This document shows, one piece after another, positions 44,565 to 56,205 of a DNA stretch of 64,000 nt. The translations under genes and the position numbers were made by a program. Position 1 is the stretch's first letter; every line of letters begins with the position of its first letter. Source of the stretch: Nelumbo lutea (Eukaryota; Streptophyta; Magnoliopsida; Proteales; Nelumbonaceae); NCBI GenBank assembly GCA_022828595.1, contig JAKGHH010000004.1, forward strand, positions 85,154,270 through 85,218,269, in the 5' to 3' direction. The notes beneath the pieces are model-generated. The model searched no databases, was not told where the DNA came from, and worked only from the letters and a program-made list of their open reading frames with translations.

Positions 44565-45590
44565 TTTACCTTAAATTCTTCGTACAACTTCTTTTCCCAA
44601 GCGTATAACCTTCCTAGCCGGTGAATGTCTCCCTGGTTCCATTCCTCCATAATCATCAAAGAGATCGTTCTTAAATTCTTTCCATGTGGAGGAACCTTTG
44701 GAACTGGACGCGAGGAAACTCTTACAAGATAGATTGAGACCAAGTAGACCTGTGCCACGTTATGGCTTGGATGATTTTTGTGGAGTTCTCTGCATTTAAT
44801 TGGTATAAATAGCTTAGTTACAGGCATAGTTGGATTTATCATTAAGTAGAAATTGATAAATATGAACCAACACAAGTAATGGTAGAATAAGCCATAGAGA
44901 GATATATAATTGAACAAACTAAGCTTCCCTGAAATCAGAGAGGAATACCCAGATAAGAGCTAACAAAAAATACATAGAGGAAGTTGAACCCCTGTAAACT
45001 GAATGTGCAACTTTTACAGTTTTACCTGGGAGGACACCCACAAAGTAAAGAAATGTCTGAAAAGGAGAAGCCGAGTTTCACATTGTTTTAATCACAGGAT
45101 CCCCAATCAATCAGATTTTATTATACGGTACAAAGTTAAATAAAAATAATAATAATAATAAAACAAACTCCTACGCAAATTTGCAGCAGAAAAAAAAAAA
45201 AAAACTTTAAATAGACCCACATTAAGAAGGAGAAACATAGAAAAATGAACACTTGTGTACAAAAAACCCACCTTTAATCTCCTCAAGACCAGATTGCAGA
45301 TGAACTCTATTGGCCTCCAGCATCCTGTAGACATCCTTGCCAGAGTCATACGCCCTTATGAAATGGTCCTCCACATCCTTCAATGATTCCAATAATTCCC
45401 TACCCCTTTCAAGGGTATCGATCACAGTGAGCCCCTTCTGCTCTCCACTGTTGAAATTAGCATTGCTCACTACATCTACAACCTCTGCTCCACTTTCTTC
45501 ATGTTTCTCATCTTCCGCCTCCCTCACCACCTTCAAGTCTTCATCGGAGCTCCGACTGAATCCACCAATCACCTCTGCTCTCACTCCGTC
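44565..45590 (-). pseudogene. DUF632 (bZIP-like) protein gene fragment with frameshift
   Basis: Exon 1 piece at 45274-45584 reads RELLESLKDVEDHFIRAYDS, then YRMLEANRVHLQSGLEEIK and an AAG/GTGGG donor. The exon 2 piece at about 44568-44765 holds TWHRST, SSTWKEFKNDLFDDYGGM and, one frame over, LGRLYAWEKKLYEEFK followed by an AAG/GTAAAC donor. A frameshift lies between GGMEPGRHS and LGRLYAWEK, so it cannot be read through. The N-terminal DUF630 domain and everything after LYEE are missing. Full-length relatives are plant proteins with DUF630/DUF632 domains (some called NRG2-like); this copy is a relic. A CT-rich leader-like stretch follows at 45600-45760. Confidence 0.8.
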
Positions 45591-45599
45591 GAGCCTTCA

Positions 45600-46500
45600 C
45601 ACAGGAAACGGGTTCAGAGAAGGAGAGAGATGAGGCGAAAGAGTTAAAGGAGGAATGGGAAGAGGGAGAGAGAGATTGAGAGAGTAGAAAGAAAGACGGA
45701 GAAGGAAGAGAGGGGAAACGTGTGAATCACGCAAATGCAAAGAGAAAGAAAGTAACGTGTCTCTCACGTATGCACATGCAGACATATTTCATTCGGAGAA
45801 ATACAGATATGTGAGATGGAAATCGAAATCGATACAATGTTAAACAAAACTGATCTGAACGGTTTGAGTTGAGTTAAATCGGTCAGGCTCTCTTATGCCC
45901 ACTTATCTTTTTGAAAATATATTTAAAACTAAAATATGTATTTTAGAAATATATATATAAACAAAAATATACATACAAATATATTAGAATATATATTTTC
46001 TAGAAATATATATCTAACATATTTCATAATATATATTTTTTAGATATAGATATTGGAATATATATTTTCAAATATTTCAGTTTTTTAGTTAAGTAGGAAC
46101 TAAGTCGGTTCGGTTTGGATTGGTTTCGATTTTTATATAAGAAAACTAAAACCGACCCAAACCATCGGTTTATGAATTTGTATAATCCAAAACCGACCGG
46201 TACTAATGAAAATCTGTCTGACTCGGATTGGATCGGTCTAGATTGATTGATTTAGTCGGATTGGGCCTTCTTATGAACAGCCCTAACGAATACACAGGAT
46301 CCAACTCCCCCTAATACTAATGGGAATGCATTTTTGAAAATGGGAAAAAACACTCCTTTCACTTTAATATATATAAAACATATAAGTTTAGAGATATTCT
46401 CAATACAGAACGTTAAAAGATGCATTGCTCTAATTGAATCGAACTCGAAGATGCAAGTTCATATTAACACTTCTGTCAAACACCTGCAAAATTTTTGATA
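45600..46500. other. gene-free, AT-rich stretch with a foldback
   Basis: 45915-46075 contains GAAAATATATTTA-type ends in inverted arrangement with a TATATA-rich middle, perhaps a decayed MITE. 46110-46270 is degenerate 'gttcggttt' repeat. No gene. Confidence 0.4.
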
Positions 46501-46504
46501 GGGG

Positions 46505-46858
46505 TGTAAAGTTTACTCTTAGGGATGGAATTTTCCCCATTTTGCCGATTCCCATGGGGATATGCGCCGAATGAAACGGGGATGGGAATCGCACGAGGAC
46601 CCCGATCCCCAAGTAGTGGGTATATATATACACACATGTTATATAATAATATTTTTTAAAATATAATTAAATATATTTTATATTTTTCTAATAAGATTCT
46701 TATTATAAATTTTAATTATTTTATTTTTATTTTTGAATAAAATAAAAAATAAAAACAAAATGATTAACAATATAAAAAAAAAAATCACGAGAAATAGTAA
46801 TCCTATAAAACGGGGATAAGGATAACCTTTTCCCTGTTAGTGGATACAGGGATGGGGA
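46505..46858. mobile_element. unclassified repeat with GGGGAT-rich ends
   Basis: The left part (AGGGATGGAATTTTCCCC, CGGGGATGGGAATC) and right end (ACAGGGATGGGGA) are GGGGAT-rich around an AT-rich core. The esterase pseudogene stops exactly at its right edge (46858/46859), and no remaining esterase sequence is found on its left side. Confidence 0.5.
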
Positions 46859-47437
46859 GAGCCCCCGGAACTCTTACGTTGTGAGGCAAGGACTGGGCAC
46901 CAGCACGCATGGCTACGTTGTGGACGATGTTTCCTCCTGCGCTGTCGCCACCCAAAAAGATTCGGTCGAAGTCGGCGTAGTCAGTCAACAACGGCGTAGT
47001 CAGTCACCTCGCCCCACAGCATGGGATGAAACCCACTCGAGTGCCGCCCAGCAATCATCGTAGGCAACGGGCAGTAAGTGCTCCGGGGCTCTCCTGTATT
47101 CGACAAACACGGCAACAACATTGGCTTCGTTAACTAAGATATTGAGATAACGATGATCCAGGAAAGAGAAGGCGGATTCGATGCAGAAGGCGCCACCGCG
47201 GAAATAAACGAGGATAGGGAGCTTTCGACGATTGCAGGTGAGATTGGGGAGGTAAGGTCGAGCAGAAACAGCAGATTCTGGTGAGATGAGTACGTCTTTA
47301 GATGAGACACCAGTCTGAGGGTCGTTCAAGGTTGCGGGAACGAACTCTGAACCCACAAGCCGCTCGACAAGGCCATCTTCGTAGACACGAAGGAGAGGAG
47401 GTAGCTCGGCAGAAACCCGTTGCGCGCCCGAATCCAT
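46859..47437 (-). pseudogene. truncated duplicate of the carboxylesterase
   Basis: A close copy of the 37.2-38.2 kb esterase from its ATG (47437, MDSGAQRVSAEL) to about residue 193 (HNVRV), where an unrelated repeat begins. The oxyanion motif is changed (RGGAF for HGGAF). The stretch that reads GANYEPWLTDY in the intact gene has been replaced by a short duplication of GGCGTAGTCAGTCA (near 46973-47006), which shifts the frame before the conserved GGDSAGG block. The C-terminal Asp and His of the triad are lost. Certainly non-functional as an esterase. Confidence 0.92.
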
Positions 47438-48354
47438 TGACAGGGTTAGGGTTAGGGAAGGAAAGGGCCGGCGGGGAAGCTCCTTGGATAATTAAGCGAT
47501 GACAATAGAAGTCTTCATTTATTATTATTTTATTTCGGGTCACTCGTCAAATTCGAATCTTCAAAGGTATTAACATTCGATAGCCAACAGTCCCCGTTTC
47601 ACAAAGTAACTTTACTTTGATTTCGTGTCAATCCAGAACTTTAAAAACTTACCAATTTAGTATCTGTCATTACTAATCAACTGCACGAAACTAGAAATAA
47701 TCCTTTACGTTGCGTTATGTGCGAAATTATAGAAGATTCTTCTTTTGAGATCAAACAATTCCATTGAATTGAGTATAATTGTAGGTGTGATAGCATCTAA
47801 AAGATATTTTTGATGAAGAAAGAATCTTATTTAAATGAATTTCTCGAGAGACCTTTCTTTTTTAGAAACCACTTTATTTATTGATGTCAAAATAGGATAT
47901 GTGGTATAAAATTTGATAATGATACCATCTAATTTTCTTTATCAAACATTTAAATGTCGATAAAAAAAGAAAAAAATTAATATTTCATATTTATTTGATC
48001 ATCAAAATTTATTGTAACCTTGGATATGTTCTATTCTTAAACCAAAGCAACGATGAACCGTACCCAATCCACCATATTTACAGCGATTACCTGAACAATC
48101 CTGAAGCGGTGATCCTTCTTCATAAGACTCATGCGACACAGGCGTCTTCGAACCTTGATGGGGTAGCAGTCGTAGCTGCTCCGATGTGTGAACGGAAAAA
48201 AAGACACGACGACGGCAACTAGTTCCATCCCTACCGGACTGTGTACGCTATCACGCCAGAGTAGTGGAACTTACATGGAGTTCATGTTTATCATCATTTA
48301 TGTCCTGCTTTTTACACAGAAACGGTAAAGAACGACGAGTCAGAAGAATATGAA
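47438..48354. other. gene-free spacer
   Basis: Upstream flank of the esterase copy (which keeps some similarity to the flank of the intact gene up to about 47510) and downstream flank of the XTH relic. The 75-codon frame at 47995-48222 has no recognised motif. Confidence 0.4.
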
Positions 48355-48490
48355 TCATGGGTGGTGACGGTGGTCACACTCGAGAGGAGCAACTAGAAAC
48401 CTACTAGTGTTCGTGCAATAGTCGTAGACGATGTGATTTGTTCGAACCCACAGCAGTCGATAGCTCTCTTGCAGGTTCAGCTCTTATCTG
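48355..48490 (-). pseudogene. XTH (xyloglucan endotransglucosylase/hydrolase) pseudogene, C-terminal part
   Basis: Minus-strand frame ELNLQESYRLLWVRTNHIVY, DYCTNTSRF, ending at TGA 48357-48355, is the XTH C-terminal (XET_C) domain. It is the direct continuation of the piece at 55691-56205; the copia element 48491-55690 lies between them. About five extra bases next to the insertion point put it out of frame with the upstream part, independently of the transposon. Confidence 0.85.
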
Positions 48491-48966
48491 TGTTTAAACT
48501 AAAGAAATAGAGACATACGAGGAATAGACTTCAGTGAATTGGAGCACTGAATCTAGTGGTATTTATAGACTATAGTGAAGAGTTTGGATGATACAATGAT
48601 ATGTACAAGATAACAATAGAAAGCTAGATAGAGCACATGATTGATTATCTTGATCATGATTTACAGCCCTTATCTTTTTCAGAGTCCAGATTGGATCTGA
48701 ATTGGTTAGAGGTTTTGGATCTGGTAGGATAACCTCCAAGAGAATTTATCTCCAAAGTTGGTTTGGTTATGAGGGTTATCTCCAATATGCCCCCTCAAAT
48801 TGAACGTCCAGATGTGAAACTTGGACCGGAGAAGACTGAACCGTGGTGTGGCTAGAGATTTTGTGAAAATGTCAGCTACTTGATCTTCAAAGCAGAGATA
48901 CCAAGGAATAATTTGTTAGCTACGCAAAGATTCTAGAGAAAATGAAAATCTACTCCCACATGCTTG

Positions 48967-50137
48967 GTTTCTGAATGAAGATCTTATGGATGATATCTAT
49001 ATACAGCAGCCGCAATGCTTCATAGCTGCAGGTCAGGAACACATGGTATATAAACTAAATAGATTCATATATAAACTTAAACAAACTTCTAGGAGATCGA
49101 ACATCCGATTTGACTCTACTGTCAAAACTTAAGCAAACTTCTAGGAGTTGGAACATCCAATTTGGATGAGCCCTGTGTTTACAGGAAAACTATTGGGGAC
49201 AAAGTTACGTTCTTGGTTTTGTATGTAGACATTCTACTCACTGGGAATGATGTAGGAATGTTGACTATAGTGAAAGTATGGCTTTCACAGCAATTCTCCA
49301 TTAAAGATCTTGGAGAAGCCTCCTATATACTAGGTCTTTGATTCTATAGAGATAGATCGAAGCGGATAATAGGATTATCCCAATCTACTTACATTGAAAA
49401 AATTGTCAAGATATATAGTATGGAGAATTCCAAGAAGGGAAATGTTTCTTTTAGGCACAGAGTCACTCTCTCCAAGAAGATGTCTCCCAAGACCTCTGAG
49501 GAGATTGAGGGCATGAAGGACGTTCCCTATGCATCATCTATAGGGAACATCATGTATGCCATGCTGTGCACTCGTCCTGACATTGCTCAGGCAGTGAGTG
49601 TGGTAAGCAGATTTCAGGCCAACCCAAAGTAGGAGCACTGGACTACTGTGAAAAACATACTTAAATACCTTCGAAGGACAAAAGAGTTTTGTTTGGTATT
49701 TGATGGTAGCTCACTACAGATCCAGGGGTATATTGATGTCGATTTCTAGTCAGATCCAGATGATAGAAAGTCTACATCTAAGTATATTTTCACGATAGGA
49801 TCGTGTGTTGTTTGCTGGAAAAGCAACAAACAGGGGTCCACGACAGACTCCACAATCGAAGCCGAATACATTGCCGCAAGTGAAGCTGCCAAGGAAGCCG
49901 TGTGGATGAAGAAGTTCGTCCACGAATTGGGAGTAGTTCCATCCAGCACATCACCCACCCTATTATTGTGTGATAACAATGGAGTAATTGCTCAGGCTAA
50001 GGAGCCACGAGCCCACTCAAAGTCGAAGCACATCGAGAGAAAGTACCATGTACTGCAGGAGATTGTTGGTAGAGGGGACATCCTGATTCAGAAGGTAGCG
50101 TCAGCGAAGAATATAGCACCCATTGACTAAGCCACTG
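48967..50137 (+). pseudogene. copia RT C-terminal part and RNase H (nested, plus strand)
   Basis: Plus-strand frames begin abruptly within RT (EDLMDDIYIQQPQCF), pass a FLVLYVDILLTGND region in which the second catalytic Asp is replaced, then YILGL, YIEKIVKIYSMENSKKGN (49390-49440) and LCTRPDIAQAVSVVSRF, and finish with RNase H (EAEYIAASEAAKEAVWMKKF, NNGVIAQAKEPRAHSKSKHI, then NIAPID and stop near 50129). The type resembles Angela/Tork-like copia; this is inference. Confidence 0.83.
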
Positions 50138-50217
50138 ACACAGAAAGTGTTTGAGAAACACGGGGAAAGTATGGAACTCCGGCTTGTACCAGATTGGACC
50201 TAAGTGCAAGTGGAAAT

Positions 50218-52076
50218 TGTTAGACAGTTGTATGCCCTTAGCTCCAATCATAATGATGTACATTATGAATTTATTGTAAATGAATAAAGTACATATTTGA
50301 TTCATGTTCCTGTGGTACGTTTCTGTGTGATACCCTTAAACTGGACAGTTATGAGACTCGTGTTAGTTTAGAATGTTCACAGTCGTTGGATAAGTCTGGA
50401 AAGATTTATCCTACCAAGGCTAACACTGGTGTGCTGCCAAATGTTGGGATGGCCTGTCTCAGTCGCTAGGGTGAGACCCAAGGCACATGCAGTGTAGGAT
50501 TAAATGAATCTTTGAACCGGACCAGATTTCCAATATTGCCCTAGACCTTGGAGATTGATGGGCAAAACTATAAAGTTACACCTGACCCCTAGACTCGATT
50601 ACGATACTGCACTAGGTGTCGGATTGGGATGTCTTTGATATGCCAATCAGTGAGATCCTTAGCGGGGGTCAAAACCTGGGTATGTTGGGACAGTCTGAGA
50701 ATTCATCTAAGTGGGTGATCATAGTGATAGGATCAACCCCTTTGTCGGACAAAGGTAATGATCAGGGATGCACTCTCTCTTATGGAAACCAAGACTGTCG
50801 GCAGTCGATTTTAATCATTGAGATTTGTTTTGCAAAATATATTTTATATGATATAAAAATATATATATTATGGTTTCCAAACGTTTGCAAAATTTTTTAA
50901 TTCCCGAGATCCATGTGAGTAGAGAGTGCAATACTGTTCCTTGCAGCCGAGGGAGATGTCTTGTCGGGCAGTGTTTGATCATTATGGGCTGAGAGGTTAA
51001 GTGTAAGACCATTGAGGACAATACCTGATGGGCTAATCTTGCATCTGCCCACAGTCCTTGGGTGTTATAAGGTGGCTTGGCCCAGGGACCACTTAGGGTA
51101 AGTATTGGGCCCATAGAGCCCATGTGATGGGTTTCAAGGGGTGCACTGTCCATAATAGTGTATTTGGCCAGGCCTTGTAATAAAGGCTGGGTTGAACCCA
51201 TGTGGTTGATGTGTAGATCAATGTTTGGGTCCCACGCCATATAAGGAAGCCCAACTGGGCAGTAATTTGGAAGGCTAAGTGAACACATAACCCTATTGGG
51301 CCTAAATCCCATTTCGAACTGGACTGATTTGATTTGTTACATGAGGGGCGAATTCTGAGACTAGATTAGCAGATAAGTTTGGGTCTTAACCCTATCCACT
51401 CAAAGAGTCTGATCTGAATGTGATTCAGATTTAGAAACCTCCTAATAGGATTAGGAGGGGGCTTATCTAATTTGCAGATAAGATAAGGGTTTACCCTTAT
51501 CGCTTAAAGGGAATTCTGATCCAAATATGATTTAGATCAGCAACTCCTAATGGAATTAGGAGCTCATCCCTTTAAGCTTATAAAAGGAGGAGGGGGCGAC
51601 AGCTTTTAGTAGATACATATTCACATCCTCTTCAGAGCTGAAATCACAGAAGAGAGAATTCAGCATTACTACGCTAAATCTCTCTTGCCATCTCCTTCCT
51701 ACTGCCGCCATATCTGCCAGTTCGATCTTCTGTTCTCAGTGGGAGTGATCAAGATTGGATCTTGATATCAGTCCTTTGTGAAAGGGATGATTGGAAGTAG
51801 TGGTCACGTGCCATCCAATTAATTCTTGCGAAGGATCTGGTTCTTTTGAAGAACGTTATTGATTCTGCTCCATCCTGCACTGTGTCATCTTTAGTGGGAG
51901 CAGTTTTTTGTTCTTTTCTTGGGCGTGAACACCTCCATTGGGAGATATTATTAAAATATGATTTTTCTAAAATAGGGAATACGATTCCCAGTAGGATGGA
52001 GAGAAATTTTTGAAATTCGTCCATTCTATTTCGCAAGATTTGGGCGTCCATACGATGGACCAAGAAAATAATGCAA
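50218..52076 (+). repeat. probable 3' LTR of the nested plus-strand copia, about 1.86 kb
   Basis: It starts TGTTAGACAGTTGTATGCC about 80 bp after the polyprotein stop, right after AAGTGGAAAT (a short polypurine tract). It runs as non-coding DNA to about 52076 (AATAATGCA), where the minus-strand RT of the host copia resumes. No second LTR is in the window, so the end point is inferred. Frames such as 50815-51312 in it are not genes. Confidence 0.65.
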
Positions 52077-52109
52077 TGTGCCAAGATCCTTCACAGGAAA
52101 GACGGTAGA

Positions 52110-52919
52110 GATCTGCTAAAAGAGAGATGAAACAACAAATGGAGAATTGCTAGTAGCAATGATATCATCGACATACACCAAGATGTAAACAATAGTAGAC
52201 TTATTCTTGTAAATAAATAAAGAAGGATCAGCCACAGAGTTGCGAAAACCCAAATGAAGAAGAGTGGAATCCATACGAGAATACCGGGCACGAAGAGCTT
52301 GCTTGAGTCCATACAGGGCCTTCTTCAGCTTGTAGACATAGTTTGGGTAGTCTAGATGTTCAAACCCCTTGGGTTGGCGAACATAGATGTCGTTTGCACT
52401 AAGTCCATGAAGAAAAGCATTGTTGATGTCCAGTTGCCGTACAGACCACCAATGATTAGTGGCAAGAGCTAAAATGGTACGAACAGTTATTGGTTTGACT
52501 ATCAGGCTAAAGGTATCAGTGAAATCAACGCCAGATACCTGATGAAAACCTTGAGCAACAAGTCTGGCATTGTTCCTCTCCAAAGAACCGTCTGATTTCC
52601 TCTTAACTTTATACACCCATTTAGTACCAACTACATTCATGGAAGAATGATATGACACGAAACCCCACGTTTGATTTTTCAAAAGAGCATCAAACTCCAG
52701 TTGCATAGTCAACCTGCATTGGGGAGACTTGGTTGCATCTGTATAGGAGCAGGGCTCCGCTTTAGAGGAGAAAGAATTAAGTAAGGCAGTTGGAATGGGA
52801 TACCGAGTGGTGAGATGTGATCGAGCAGGGAGAGTGCCATCCTTAGAATGAGTGGTCATAGAATGTTGCCGAGTGGGTGGTGGTATAGCTGGTGTCTGTG
52901 CCAACAAATCCTCCATCAT
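52110..52919 (-). pseudogene. copia RT of the 48.5-55.7 kb element
   Basis: A 267-codon open frame from the RT linker to the catalytic YVDDI, with NVVGTKWVYKVKRKSDGS, QGFHQVSGVDFTDTF, QLDINNAFLHG and KKALYGLKQALRARY. The frame is uninterrupted to YVDDIIATSN, then reaches VKDLG, where the nested element cuts in. It is the best preserved retroelement frame of the window but cannot make a complete polyprotein. Confidence 0.88.
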
Positions 52920-53259
52920 ACAAAAACGTTGTTGCCTACGGACAGGAGCTTGTACTGGAGAAGGGTTATCAGCCGAACTGGAAGTGGTCCGATCAGGAAG
53001 GGGTGCTGCATCTGGAGGCTGAACTGAAGGCGGAGAGACCTAAGATTCTATGAGATGTGAAGGTACATGTAGATAGAATCCCGATTGAGCTACTGTACTG
53101 GTGGGCGATGGAGCCTGAGGAATTCCAGGAAATACTCTTTCATCAAATATCACATGGTGGGCAATAAATTCTCGACCAGTCGATGGGTGAAGGCACATGT
53201 ACCCTTTATGAAAATGACTATAGCCAAGGAAAATACACTACAAAGAACGGTACTGGAAC

Positions 53260-54535
53260 TTATGAGCATTGTATGGTCGCAGAAGGGGATAATAGGCGCA
53301 TCCAAAACACCGTAGCATAGTGTAGTCTATAGTCTTCTGAAACAAATTCTGAAAAGGAGATGAACCTTGCAAAGTAGGAGATGGGAGCCAATTTGTCAAA
53401 TATACGGTTGTCTCTACTACATCGGCCAGAAGGAGAAGGGGAGCTTGGAGGTAGACAGTAGAGCGAGAATGGATTCAATAATGTGATGATGTTTCCTCTC
53501 AACTGTACCGTTATGCTCATGTTTGTGCGAACAGGACACCCAATGGGAGATACCCTATGAGTCAAGATAAGAAGAGAGCTTGCAATACTCCCCTCCTTAA
53601 TCAGATTGAAAAGCACGAATTTTAGAATTGAAGAACAATTCAACATGACATTTAAATTTTAAAAAGACCTCAAAGACATCAGATTTTCATGCTAAGGGAT
53701 ATATCCAAGAAAATTTTGAATAATCATCAAGAAATAATACATAGTAAGAATACCCTTTATTAGACTTAACTAGGGAAGGACCCCACACATCAGAAAAAAT
53801 TAGTTCCAAAGGACTCTGAGACCTAGACGAAGACAAAGGTAAAGACAATCGATGACTCTTACCCATTTGACAAGATTCAAAAACAAATAAACTAGAATTT
53901 TGACCAGAATACGGTAAACCATACTGAGAGACGACTTGTTGGACTGTACAAAGTGTTGCATGACCAAGACACTAATGCCAACCTTGAAGATTTGGTTGTT
54001 CACCGACAAGAGCAGAAGGTGCAGTTGTCAAGATGTGTGAAATGGATGTTGTTGATGGGAAGCAGTACAACCCTCCTCTACTAACTCCACGAAACAAGAT
54101 TTTTCCTGTATAGTCCTTCACAAAGCAACAGTCATGGTGAAACTCAACAAATATATCGTTCTCCTTTGTAAACTTGCTAACGGACAATAAATTTTTGTAG
54201 ACTGCAAGAACATGGCATATATCAATCAATGTGAAAGCATGCTGAATAAAGAGAATAGATGAAGAGCCAGTATGTTTTATTTGCAAACATTGGCCATTAC
54301 CCACTATGACCTGATCTAAACCCTAAAATTCCGACTGATTTTGGATGTTATCAACATTGAATGTCATGTGATGTGTTGTGCTAGAGTCCAGATACCAAGT
54401 TGGATCAAATGAAGAATTACCATTGTTGTAGGAAGGTGCAGTGTAACTATTGTAGGCGACAGGTTCATAATTTCGCTCACTCTTATTTGCAAAAATGTAA
54501 GCGCACCATGTCCATGTTTGTTGTAGATCTGACAA
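53260..54535 (-). pseudogene. copia protease and integrase region
   Basis: 54323-54535 carries WYLDSSTTHHMTFN, a protease-site relic (DSSTTHH for DSGATHH). 53972-54304 carries LIDICHVLAVYKNLLSVSKF, the usual gag-pre-integrase start. 53260-53970 holds integrase in scattered frames (the core is frameshifted). Confidence 0.8.
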
Positions 54536-54724
54536 ATAACCGGAGGTGCCTTACCTCGTCCACCATTAAAGAACTAATTTTGGTTGTAATTTTGTTAAGA
54601 ATTATAATTCTGAAAGTTTTGTTGTTGACCTCGCCTTCGGCCTTTACCGTGGCCATACATATCCTAAGATTTTTTTTTGCTAATTCTGGAACCTGTATTA
54701 TTATTCGATTTCACTCAAGCTACA

Positions 54725-55399
54725 TTAAAACTGATGAAACACCTGAATTTGGCGACGTAAGTCCTTGCTCTTCGAGCCAACTCTCATGGTTCGGAAGAGA
54801 GCCAATAATATCATGCACACCAAGGGTATGCGCATCTGGTCTGTCACAACAGACTCATATTCATTGCCTAATCCAACTAGAATATGTAAAACCAAATCAG
54901 ATTTACGAACAAGTTCAGCAACAATAGACAAACTTTTCGCTATAGATTTTATTTTTTGAATGTAAACTGAAATAGATAAAGACCCCTTCTTTAAATTGTG
55001 CAACTGTTTCCTAAGTTGCAGGATGTGAGATCTAGCATGGGTTGAGTAAGAAGTAACAAGAGAGCACCATACCTCTACTAAAGTAAAAAATTCCACAACT
55101 TGGGCCATGACACCCTTAGTAAGAGAAGAAATTAACCAATTTAGAACAAGTTGATCAATGTCATACCATTTGATATATTCTGGATTCAAGATACTCCCTT
55201 CGCCTGCTGGATCAAATATCATCTCTAGTGGATGTTGCTTTTTCCCTTCAACAAGATCCATCAGATGGTGATATCGAAGTATAGGAAGGAACTGTGCACG
55301 CCATAGTAGGTGATTTGGGATTAGGACACCACAACCGGCATCCACATTGGTTCGGCTTCCATTGTTCCCTTGAGAAAAATCCATTGGCTCTGTTACCAA
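54725..55399 (-). pseudogene. copia gag
   Basis: A 224-codon frame with LLWRAQFLPILRYHHLMDLV, a UBN2-type stretch (EVWCSLVTSYSTHARSHILQ, LRKQLHNLKKGSLSISVYIQ) and VGLGNEYESVVT, the plant copia gag signature. It begins within a few bases of the primer site. The zinc knuckle downstream (54600-54720) is frameshifted. Confidence 0.82.
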
Positions 55400-55690
55400 G
55401 TTTAAACTAAAGAGAGAGAGAGAGAGAGAGATGAGGAATAGACTTCAGTGAATTGGAGCACTGAAGCTAGTGGTATTTATAGATTGTAGTGAAGAGTTTG
55501 GGTCATACAATGATATGTACAAGATTAGAAAATAGAGTACAGGATTTGTTGTATTGATCTTGATTTATAGTCCTTATCTTTCTCAGAGTCTAGATTGGAG
55601 CTAGATTGGTTAGAGGTTCTGAATCTGGTAGGATAACCTCGAGGAGGATTATCTCCAAAGCTGGTTCAGTTATGAGGGTTATCTCCAATA

Positions 55691-56205
55691 ATCTGATATC
55701 ACGGGCTGATCCCACCAATACTTCTTCTCACTCGAACTGCATCTCCTGGCGCTGTCATCGGCCACCACAGACAACGGACACTCGCAGGCGTCAATCTTGA
55801 ATCCTGTGTAGGAGGCAAGGAACCGAGCATGGGTCCAATTTGTTTTCACTCGGCCACCCTGGGAGTGGGAGGCCAGTCATCGGCGTTCCATATCGAGCTA
55901 TAAACACCCATTGACTGGTCCTTGGGGAATGGTATCCCATGTTTCTCTTTGTTAGTGAATACGCATACCAGCGTTTCATCCACGAGAAAGCTACACCAAG
56001 CAACGTCTTTCATGAGTTCTTCTAATACAGGGCAAAAGCTATTATTCTAGTTTACTGTTGGCTGCCTTCAGTGATTCGGAAATTGGAGCATATTATTAAG
56101 AGACATATTGGTTCCGGTGGATGGAATGAGAATGGAAATCCTTGGTAGGGTTCAATCGTTGTTCCCGGTAGCCAACGCCATCCACGTACACATTGGTCTT
56201 AATCC
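55691..56205 (-). pseudogene. XTH pseudogene, middle part
   Basis: Minus-strand frames read TNVYVDGVGYREQR and NPTKDFHSHSI (about 56105-56200), FLVDETLVCVFTNKEKHGIP, FPKDQSMGVYSSIWNADDWP (about 55860-55990) and IDACECP followed by KKYWWDQPVIS at 55697-55785. All are XTH landmarks in the right order, in more than one frame. The catalytic HDEIDFEFLG block expected upstream is absent. Active family members cut and rejoin xyloglucan in the cell wall; this copy cannot. The copia element sits between VIS and ELN. Confidence 0.85.

Larger units (their letters stand above)
48491..55690 (-). mobile_element. Ty1/copia retrotransposon, 7.2 kb, inserted in the XTH relic and itself invaded
   Basis: LTRs 48491-48787 and 55399-55690 are alike and flanked by a perfect ATCTG duplication (48486-48490, 55691-55695). 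The primer site (minus TTGGTAACAGAGCC, just below 55399) and polypurine tract (minus TTTGAGGGGGCA, 48788-48800) are in place. Gag lies at 54725-55399, the protease-like region at 54323-54535 (DSSTTHHM), integrase pieces at 53260-54304 and RT at 52116-52919. RNase H is missing except its last stretch near 48800-48960 (VADIFTK-like). In its place sits the plus-strand copia remnant 48967-52076. Confidence 0.88.

Noticed and set aside
47995..48222. 75-codon plus-strand frame as a possible small gene
   Set aside because: It lies just downstream of the XTH relic, shows no domain, and its composition does not differ from the flank.
50815..51312. 165-codon minus frame
   Set aside because: It lies in the non-coding LTR of the nested copia element and resembles no family.
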